Source: Lyophyllum atratum (lineage: Eukaryota > Basidiomycota > Agaricomycetes > Agaricales > Lyophyllaceae). From it: 32,137 bases of DNA. The translations under genes and the position numbers were made by a program. The stretch covers positions 1-32,137 of the forward strand of contig JACGCN010000126.1 of NCBI GenBank assembly GCA_014905825.1. Reading direction: 5' to 3'. Positions 20,404 to 29,700 of the stretch are shown here, in pieces (position 1 is the first letter of the stretch; each line of letters opens with the position of its first letter). The notes beneath the pieces were generated by a model that was not told where the DNA came from, searched no databases, and saw only the letters and a program-made list of their open reading frames with translations.

Positions 20404-22273
20404 ATGTTCTCCTCCCTCGGTCTCTTCCACACCCTCCGCTGTCCAGAGCGCCCACAATGCACCCGTCCTCAGTGTATATTCTCTCATAGCGACGACCTCC
20501 CGCCGCCTGTAGTGCTCACCATACCCGTGCATGACCCAAAGCTGGCATCCTCCAGCACGACATCGACCGTCCCTACGAAGCGCCCAATACCAAGCTCTCC
20601 CCGCCGTCCTGGTGCCGCACTACCTATTCCTACCGGAGAGCCTCCGAGGAAGCTTCAGAAGGTTGGAGCTCTACAACGACCATCAGCAGTCTCGACCTTG
20701 TCCCATACGAATGTAAGATCCTTAGTAGGCCTTGATTCCATTGACTCACCCTCACAAGACCGGCGTACCGATCCTGAGGGTAAACGCCGCCCAGTCCCAA
20801 GTTGCCATTCCTGTTCGGCAGGTAAGCATGCATACATGAATGTACTCTTCCATGCTTAAGCCCACGCGATCAGACAATGCTCAAGACCCTCTATGATCAT
20901 TTCGTCATTCTGTACCATTCCATTCTACCCAAGAGCCCTACTATTGCATCCGAGCATGCGCTCAAGCAGGAAGACGAAGTCTACAAGAAGTCCAGCAAGT
21001 TGACGTACCGCAATGTAAGCCAAGTGGCTTTTCTCTACGTCAAATCTAACAGGAAGAAACGCGGTAGGCAGTGATACAGTGTGCAGCAGCCCTCAAACGC
21101 CGTCCGATACCTGATTCCTTGTCCCACCGTCTGTCGGTACAGAAGCAGAACTCGCAGCTCGTGCCGAGTCGCTCAAGTCACTCGAAGCGCTTCGCCTCAC
21201 ACGCGAGAAATTGCAGCCATATGTCATGTCCATGGATGATATGGTGAAGTGGGGTTATTTTGTCGACATACCCGATGGCGCCGGAGGGACCGAACCAAGT
21301 CGAGAGGGCCAGGTAGCCAAGTGCGAACGATGTGCCCAGCCCTTCCTCGTGAAACGTGCAGAAGACGCCGACGAGTGTATCTATCACTGGGGGAAACCGC
21401 GTAGGGAGCTGGTAAATGGTGAGCATTTCGCAATTGGATCTTGGAAGCTTGATTCGACGTTCTATCAGGCGAGAAAACTCGGCTGTACACCTGTTGCGCA
21501 AGGTCGGTCGCGGATAGTGAAGGATGTACTCACGGCCCCCATGTGTTTTATGAGAACGCGGTAGAAGACCTACATGCCCGATATCCATTTTCTTATTTAG
21601 AGCCGGGATCAACCCCGAGCACGACATTGGATGTCGCTGCGATGGATTGTGAAATGGTCTACACTACTGGAGGCATGCGCGTGGCGCGGGTGTCTGTGGT
21701 TGACGGGGCTGGCGGGGAGGTCTTTGACCAGATAGTCCGTATGGACCCCGGTGTTGAGGTCATGTACGCGCTGTACTGAATTCTCTGTAACTGCGCGTAT
21801 TTCTTACTGTTCATCTTTCCAGAGACTACATCACTCGATTCTCGGGAATAACGGCTGAGATCCTGGCGAAAGCGATCCTACCTCTGGCTTCTATTCGCAA
21901 ATCACTGGACTCCTTCATTGACAGAGACACCATCTTAATCGGTCACGCCCTCGACAACGACTTGAAAACACTGCGGATCATCCACCATAACTGTATTGAC
22001 ACCGTCACGCTTTTCCCGCACCGGATGGGAGCCCCGTATCGGAGGTCCCTTAAAGACTTGTACGTTCATCTTTACCTCGTATACAAATATTTAGTCCTCA
22101 TCTCGATTCTCAGAGTACGCGAAAACCTAGGGTCGTTGATCCAGACCGATAGCACTGTTGGTCATTCGTCCGTGGAGGACGCGGCAGCGACGCTTGACCT
22201 CGTTCGGTGGCACGTCCTCAACAAGCCGCCACCAAAACCTAAACCGCCACCAACCAACGTCCTCGAACTTTAG
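20404..22273 (+). CDS. REX3: RNA 3'-5' exonuclease Rex3-like
   Basis: Seven exons: 20404-20712, 20759-20821, 20874-21014, 21068-21418, 21469-21763, 21823-22059, 22114-22273. Rex3 trims RNase MRP RNA and other structured RNAs in the nucleus. The N-terminus holds a CCCH-like finger (CPERPQCTRPQCIFSH). A second zinc-binding region follows: CERCAQPFLVKR with C-x2-C, YHWGK, then YTCCARSVA and GCTHGPHVFYE. The DEDDh exonuclease domain begins AAMDCEMVYTTGG (motif I D and E), continues LIGHALDNDLKTL (motif II) and ends HSSVEDAAATLDLVRW (motif III H and D). Exon 4 is one base short: the family sequence SHPSVGTE appears only if CCC is read where the DNA has CC near 21125. A 43-nt segment at that place could alternatively be spliced out. 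The gene is otherwise intact and converges on the PHAF1 gene. Confidence 0.9.
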
Positions 22274-22407
22274 CGTCTAACGTCATCCCAGCTCGTTTGC
22301 TATCCTGTAGATATGTATTTGTAGACACGTTGCTATGTTTCTGTATTTGTGACACTAGGTATACATTACGATTAGAGGTTACATTCCGTAGGACAATGGA
22401 TCCAAGT

Positions 22408-23905
22408 TCAAAACAACGTGATAGAGAGCACTTGCGATGATTCTGACACTTCCAAGATTATTCCGTCGTAGCCATACACTAGACGCGCATTAAAAGTGTT
22501 AGCTGCTTGTGCAAGACCATAAAATGTCTTACAACGACTAGTTGCGCTAGGAAGAGTGATGTCTTCCTCCTCGTCGGTGCGGTCGAGATGCATCGATGGC
22601 GGAGGCTCACGAGGACTGAGGAAGTGGCTGATTGTCTCGAACTATATGCGCCGGATAAGAGGATGTATGTCATTTCCAGGGCTTGCTTACCCTGTCATAG
22701 AATCGTTTGCGTGGAGGCGTGTCTTGAATACCGCTGACATGAGGTTACATGATATGAGAAAGACATAGGACATTACCGTCTTCATCATCTTCCGGCTTGC
22801 CTTCTATCTCCCAATTACACCGCTTGTACCGTTGGAATAAGGGCGAACCTGGCTATGGGGAAATCGTAGCATATCATGGACGAGTTCAACGGAAAGACGA
22901 ACCGCATTGGAATGAAGAATGATCTTCGTCACCACATGCGAAGGGCCTGAGATAAGAAAGTCTATTCCATGTTGGAAATAATTGTAGAAATCTAGTCGAT
23001 GAGTCAGTATTAGGTGAAGGCGAAGGCAGAGGAAAAACCACATCGCGGTTCGTGCTGCATTTCTGATGCATCAGCCGTGGAATGGATCGACATCCGTTCA
23101 TCTTCTTTGTGGTGGACGCGGAGTGGTGGTCCAAGATCAAGCGTCAGGTCCTGGGCAGTGGTCTCCCCAAGTCTTACATGCACAGGCCTGGAGGACGACG
23201 GATAAAAGTGCAAGGTGACTCCATCATGGACCTAAGCCTCCTTGAGTGATGTGTGAGGTAACGCCAGTTCAAAATTCACCTTCACCACGGCTTGTCTGAT
23301 GTCACCCGCCATGGTAGGGATCTCGAAGACCTCCTCGAGCGCATCCTGGCTCCTCCCATCGTTTCCTTTCTGGGAAATAAGGACCCGTTTGACTTCCTGC
23401 ATGCGATCATCATTATGTGCTGCGTTCATCCCTTCCCCCATTCCATCCTCCTCGAAACTGAACCACAGTCCGGGGTATCGCAGATCGTCACCTGGGTACG
23501 TGGGTCCAAACGTCCGCCGGACGACAACACGTGTAAGCGCTTCGTCTGCGGATGCAAGGACTGTTTCCTTGTATCTCAGTGTCACCGGTGGGTTTGGATC
23601 GCGCAGCTTGCGCAGACAGATCGTGTGGAGACGCTGGTGCTTGCCTGAGAAGAGGAGGTCAAGGTGCGGGCGGAGATGTAGTATGACTGGGGTCGTGGAC
23701 GAGGCATCTGGGTCGTATTTGATATCCACCTGAGGAAAGGAGTGCTGCAGATGCCGGAGCATGTCTAGCACTGTCCACAAGGATGCACCTGTGGAACAAA
23801 GCTCAGATGGGTGATCGTTATCCGCGACTGGATGATTGCAATACCTATTTCAAATCGTCCAAGCCCGGAGCCTGGCCTAATATCAACGTCCAGCGTAGAA
23901 AACAT
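22408..23905 (-). CDS. PHAF1/UPF0183 family protein
   Basis: Six exons (23845-23905, 23280-23788, 23039-23231, 22777-22991, 22691-22722, 22408-22641) give about 414 residues. The human member (C16orf70/PHAF1) binds phosphoinositides with BCAS3 at autophagosome formation sites. A similar role here is inferred. Start MFSTLDVDIRPGSGLGRFEIG is typical. Family blocks follow: LWTVLDMLRHLQHSFPQVDI, LHLRPHLDLLFSGKHQRL, VHDGVTLHFYPSSSRPVHVR, LGPPLRVHHKEDERM, FYNYFQHGIDFLISGPSH. The C-terminus is YGYDGIILEVSESSQVLSITLF. The 48-nt intron 23232-23279 keeps frame and contains an in-frame TAG, so it must be removed. Exon 4 is one base short near 22850, where SPLFQRYKRCNWEIEGKP is in the next frame. Divergent from DPB2 with 165 bases between starts. 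Confidence 0.88.
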
Positions 23906-24070
23906 GGACGGGTTACAGCATAGACTCGGAGAAACGCAGCGATGTAGTCCATATTAGGGGCTTCCACAACACGTGGCTCCACACGTCCTGTCACATCATT
24001 TGCCAGACGCGTTTCATTTCAAAACACCCACATTGTACCAATTCTCCGCATACTTTACGCGTCCTTCATC
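23906..24070. promoter_or_regulatory. Divergent promoter, PHAF1 / DPB2, with two ACGCGT boxes
   Basis: ACGCGT occurs at 24007-24012 and 24057-24062, the second only 8 bases before the DPB2 ATG. This is the MluI cell-cycle box bound by MBF in yeasts, which drives G1/S genes, including replication genes. The pair is seen in the sequence; MBF control here is inference. Confidence 0.5.
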
Positions 24071-26329
24071 ATGGGGGAGGACAGGCAGCGACGAATCCTC
24101 AAGGTGGATACGTCGTCATTTCGATCGGTTTCTTTGATGAACGCGTCGTCTCTTAGGTGTTCCGAAAGTACAGCTATTCACTTGGACGCGATGTATCCCA
24201 AATGCTCGAGAAAATGCTGGAGGAACATCAGATCGCAGATCAGGACGTGGAATCAGCCATAGAGGCTATCGCCTTGGAATACAGCAAACAGGAAGGTCTG
24301 CATTTCCGTGTCCTGCAAACGCCGCTTCGTTTACCCTATCCATCGCAGATGTCGACATGAAAGTCAACGTGGAAATTTTGTCAAGAGTCTACGAATCGAT
24401 GAGGGACCCAGATCAGAGACTGGATATGGAGAAGGAGTTAATCGACCCAGAGAGCCATCTATTCTTCATCAATGCATTTGAAATGCCGTCGTGGCACTGG
24501 TCCCAAGAGAACGGGACTTTTACCAAGTGAGCATCCTCCACATAGTGTCACGCAATTGCTGAACTCCTTCGAGAGTCGCGACCCCTCTGACGGTGTCGGG
24601 GACTCCAGAGTCGCGGATCTTGGCCATTCGTGACAGGTTGAACATCATCAAACAGTGTGTGCTGCGTAATGAGCACTTCGCGCCTTCCACCCTTCCTTCG
24701 AGAGACCGGGAGAGGCTCGTGACGGTGAGTTTCATGGTCGTAATGAAGGGCGGCGAAGTGATAAGGACACGCGATCCAGCTGAAATCCACAAAACAACTG
24801 CTTGGACGTGCAGGACAGAGGTTCTTACTGCTCGGGATGCTTACACACAACAAAGAAGGGAGACTATGCATTGAGGACTCGGATGGGAGCGTCGAACTCG
24901 ATTTTTCGAAATTGGTGGGTTCAGCCCTTTTGATCATTGATTCGTTCTCAGACCGAATAGTGAATACTACAGGACGAACCGGGCGATGGTCTATTTACGG
25001 AAGGTTCTTTCGCACTCGTTGAAGGCGAGTATACCGAAGAAGCGACGTTGGAGATCATTGCGATCGGGCAACCTCCCTGTGAACCTCGAGAAATTTCTCG
25101 GTAAGCTCCCCAGTTCCGATCTCACGCTACTCAATCTAAACACTCATTCAGATCAATATATGGGCACATTGACTTCTTGGGAAAGGGGTCAACTTCTTTG
25201 CTCGAAGATGTATGCGTTTAACCTCTGTTTCGGGTTCCTGCGCTAACACGCTTGTAGTCTAAATTTTCAGCCCGCATTCAGGAGGAACTTCCAGACCTGC
25301 ATTTCTTCTTCCTGTCGGATGTCTGGCTCGACCATCCCCAGACTCTTATCGGGATCCAGAAAATGTTCGACAATTGTGTCGAAGAAAGCTTTATCCCGAA
25401 GGTCATTGTCCTTTGCGGAAATTTCACTCGTCAATCTATATCACACGGAAATAGCCGCGACGTGCAAGCTTATCAAGGTCAGTCAACGGGTTATCATTAG
25501 AGGAGATAGATGGGATAGGTTTATTCATTACACGACAGAGAATTTTGAGGCCCTAGCGGATCTGATCGTATCATACCCACTAATTACTCGGTCGACCCAC
25601 TTCGTCTTTGTGCCCGGCCCTTTGGATATCACTGTCAACGGAACGTTACCCAGGCACCACTTGCTTTCATCACTGGTCTCGCGGCTACAATCCAGAGTAC
25701 CGAAAGTACATTTTGCGACCAATCCATGTCGAATAAAGTTCTTCGACCAGGAGATTGTCATCTTCAGAGAGGACACGATGTCGAGGATGCTCAGGAACGT
25801 TGTGGGCGTGAAGCCGAACGTCAGTAGCGAACATCTGAAGAGATATGTGGGTGGTGTTTTCCGAAAGACCAGTTCCTCATGCTAAATGACCTAGCTTGTT
25901 CAAACGATCTTGGATCAAGCTCACTTGAGCCCGCTGACGGTCAACATCCAGCCAACACTTGCGGACTACGATCATTCACTTCGGCTCTATCCACTACCCA
26001 CTGCGGTAAGTCGTTCGATATCCAGGACCTTATAACGTGACTCAGCCTCTTGACCCAGCTTGTTCTGGCTGATAAGTATGACCGATATAAAATCACATAT
26101 ACAGGTTGCCATGTTTTTAACCCTGGAAGCTTTGTCGGAAACTCCTTCGTATTTTCGACCTACAAACCTGCAGAAGCCAACTCAGAGGAATGGTAACCTT
26201 GCAGTCTAGTCCGATGATAATGTGTTGACTATGATTCTCAGTATCTTGGATATGGACCCCCGAAGAGTAGAGACGAGAAGGTCCGAAGGAGGAAAGATCG
26301 GTCAAATGTTTAATGTACTGCCATTCTAA
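24071..26329 (+). CDS. DPB2: DNA polymerase epsilon subunit B (Dpb2)
   Basis: Twelve exons (24071-24103, 24157-24295, 24349-24526, 24574-24724, 24780-24914, 24973-25100, 25152-25209, 25258-25477, 25539-25846, 25895-26005, 26059-26192, 26242-26329) give an unbroken 560-residue protein. Dpb2 is the essential non-catalytic second subunit of the leading-strand polymerase and contacts the CMG helicase. The N-terminal helical domain is at the start ([19 protein letters not shown]). The OB-fold region contains [40 protein letters not shown] and [17 protein letters not shown]. The inactive calcineurin-like phosphoesterase domain contains [32 protein letters not shown] and [18 protein letters not shown]. 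Length fits the family. Two ACGCGT boxes precede the start. Confidence 0.95.
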
Positions 26330-26745
26330 TTTAGTTCCGTGTTTTTTGGCTCCGTCATGTGGCTGTGCTATCCTGTGTCTAGAACACCCGTTCCAAACGC
26401 ACGATCACATGGTCCCCCCCAGAATAAGCGTTTTACGTAATGGTGCTGAAACAGGTTGACAGTCACTGAACGCGTTGAGCGGACGGTTCCACGGTGGCAT
26501 GTTCAGTAAACGTTTGTTCCACCGCGGTATCGATCAACTCAACCTAGTCGTCCCTCTCAAGGCTGAACTGCTGCGGCTTGTACCTTCAGCTGCCCGTATA
26601 GGCCTGCACGGTTCATACTCCAGTGTGCACGACTTGGACGAGTCCGAATTCAAGCGGTGGATTTTGTGAGCAGTACTACTCGGATAAGCAGTACGTTCCA
26701 TGACACTATAGCCTGAGTTGCCAAGAAACTGACCTTCCAAAAGCC
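26330..26745. promoter_or_regulatory. Upstream region of FMP27
   Basis: About 415 bases between the DPB2 stop and the FMP27 start on the same strand. A 64-codon ORF at 26475-26669 shows no motif and is not joined to FMP27 by an obvious intron. A promoter is expected here. Confidence 0.35.
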
Positions 26746-29700
26746 ATGAATTATACCGGGACCTCACTTCTCTACACAGTTCTATTTAACACCGCAACAG
26801 ACGCCTGGTGGTCATCCGTTTTCCTATGGGTTATCAGAGTCACTATATTTTCGCTCCTCCTAAGGTCCTACCTGATGCCCTGGCTTCTTGCTGCCTTGTC
26901 AAAAACATGTGCGCATTCGAACCGTCAGCCCGTGGTCGATTCGTGGACTCTACATCCGAGCAGGTCCCCGAATTATTCGCGTCGATCGCGTCCGTTATGG
27001 CTACTCGCTAGAAAAAGGCGTCAATGTTAGATTAGATGGGCTTAATATTGAACTGGGAAGAAGCCCCCCAAAGCCGCCCCCCTTACCTACACTCCGCCAC
27101 AATCGACGCCTCACCCTTGCCGACTTCGCTCCGTCACCAATGGCCCATCGTCTGTGGAACCTTTTGTCGAGCGCTTATGCCGTGGTGGAACCGTTCTTCC
27201 GCCCACTCATTCGCACCTGGGTGGTGGCAGGTCTACGCCTCCTCATCCGGTGGTTACCGCACATACTTTCTGGTCTCAATTTTGAGGCTCACGCGACTAC
27301 GTTCACCTTCCCTGACCTACCAGGAACTGTTATATCTGCCGAGAAACTTACTCTCAACGCAACCCTCGCCTTCACTGAGCTAGAGAAGGTCATGGATACC
27401 AGTGACCATACCAAAATGCCACGTTCTCTAAGGTCCAGACATTCATATGGTGTTGCTGCCTGGAGGAGGCGATTTGCAGCTAGCTTTCAGAGGACTTTGG
27501 ACAGAGCTTGGGGGAAGGCCCAGGGAAAAGCATCCATTTCGATAAAACTACACGATATAGGCGGTTCAACACCACCTGCTCCAAGTTCTACAGGTAATTC
27601 ATATTACAAGGTTATATCTACTTGATAGCTCAAGGGTGTTTCATATGAAGGCAAAGAAGTCGAATTCCTACGTCTCCCAGGTGCAATAGACTTCAAAGCT
27701 CTATGGGATTTAACCCTAGGAAGGGGACTGCTGATACCACAGCTTGGATTGTCTCGCTCGATGTTGGAGACTGTTCTCTTGAAATGGATACACTGAAGCT
27801 TCTGTTGACGAGTTTGAAGCCCAAAGCGCTGGCACCCGAACTCAAGACCCCATCATCGCCGTTGCCATATTACGGCCCAGTCTCACCAGTTTGCAAGCCC
27901 AAGCACAGCCGGTTTTGAGGGTCTTTTCTCACCTCAATCTTCGATAATGTCCCCTGGAACCGATTCTCCATCATCACCTTTGTTATCACCGAAGTCTTGT
28001 CTCCTTCCTCGCCGTCTTCCCCATTCCTTGAGGCTCTATCGGTAAGCACGGGATGATTTTTCGGGACAAACGATTTCTTATAGCCCTCTCAAGGCGTCCA
28101 TCCGGCCCCGTCGGCGCCATCTTTACAAACCACGTATACGTCTTAACGACCTCAAGAACACGGTATGTATGTTTGGTTGAGTTGGTATCTATTGCTCTAC
28201 TCACCTCAATGCAGTCTATGCTATCTGTGTTGAACAGTGCTTGTCTTAAAATTTCAGCTATCACGCTTGCTACGCACCGCAAATGGGGCCAGGATCCGTA
28301 TGAATTGAAAATTCAAGAAATCTCCATCAGCTCCAAGCTGTGCAATGACCGTTCGGAGGACACCTTTCACAGACGCTGGCTTGGCCGGGGTAAGACAGTC
28401 GAGCGCTATGACCCTGATACCTATGACTTCGGATTTTTTACACGAAAAATCCGCCGTTGAGAGACGCACCAGGCTAGACAGTATGCGGCTTCTTACAGTG
28501 GAGACAGTGGACTTCCAGGCTTTAGCAACTCAGTGGCCGGCCCCTTGGCTTGCTCCATCGGGTTTCATGTCTGGCGATCCCAACACTCCTCTCCTCGCAA
28601 TCCGAGGGAAAATTGGGGGTATTGAGGTTACGGAACGCCTAGAACGCCTCCATGAGCTAGTCGCTCATATGGGACCCCCAACAAAGGAGGGACCTTCTCA
28701 ACTAACCAACTCATCCACATCATTTGCCATGCCTCGGTTAGCTATTGAACTCCAATGTGGGACCCTGCGTGCACGCATCATATGTGCAGACACGAAGCTG
28801 TCAGCGCCCTTGCTGTGGAATTGCGAAACAACGGTATTGTAATCTCTGCGGAATCCACTTCGGAGATGAGCGACGAGTCAATACACGCCAGCAGGCTCCT
28901 GACAATGACAGACGCCAACTCCGGATGGATTACAAGTTTTCGTTCATTCTGGACCCTACGCTCGTCCGAGTGCGTTCGAGGACGAAAATGGACACGCGCC
29001 GGTTCAGCGGCGTTCGTTCCTTTGATGCAGATTTCTTGGACGACCCATCCATCTTGTCCATAGAATCCTTCGAATGCTTTGGAGAAGGGCATGCCATTGC
29101 CTCGGTTGCGCATGACGACCAAACTGTTGCTTCAGTGGACTCATCTTCTCCAGTTCTCGACCTCCATATCTCTTCGGATGCACTCTGTGTTGAGCTGTGG
29201 AACCCGCACGTCATTGTCGCAATTCAGCATCTGCTTTCGGTCATGCCCACCCGAGAAGACCAGCATTCACCACCATCGTCTTCGAAAAACCGCTGCTGGA
29301 CCGGTTGCCTGCTGGAATATCTCGCGACCCGCGGCTATTGCGCGCTCGTAGTTTTGTTTGCGTCTCCAGATACCAACCCCCAGGATACACTAGATCTTTC
29401 TAGAGGTTTCGCCTGTCGAACAGGCCTGTCGATACATTACTCTTCCATGCATTCTGGTCACGCTCATCGTTTCCACGATCTTCCTCAACGTACACAGACA
29501 CGGCACAAAGCTTTACCTCCCAGAGGAGCAGATCGTGGAGGCTGTTTCCGCAGCCCGCGCGTCCGCTATACGCAGAATGCTACTGCTTATGTTAGGATCA
29601 CCTGTCGGGCCTATCACTTCGAGTGCTGCCGCCACTCAATACGACGCAGACAAATCCGTTCATCTTTGAGAAAGATGACAGTGCTTTTGACCATCTGGAA

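Noticed and set aside
22642..22690. Possible frame break in PHAF1 at the fifth intron
   Set aside because: Using the acceptor catatag at 22642 instead of the later cctcag keeps phase and the frame stays open.
23232..23279. In-frame TAG in PHAF1 as a nonsense mutation
   Set aside because: A 48-nt GT...AG intron (gtgaat...cttag) removes it and joins VVK to VHDGVTLHFYP as in the family.
24520..24937. Minus-strand ORFs of 90 and 129 codons
   Set aside because: Antisense to DPB2 exons 4 and 5; no motif.
26475..26669. 64-codon ORF upstream of FMP27 as a possible first exon
   Set aside because: The FMP27 N-terminal membrane anchor is already complete from 26746, and no intron joins the two.
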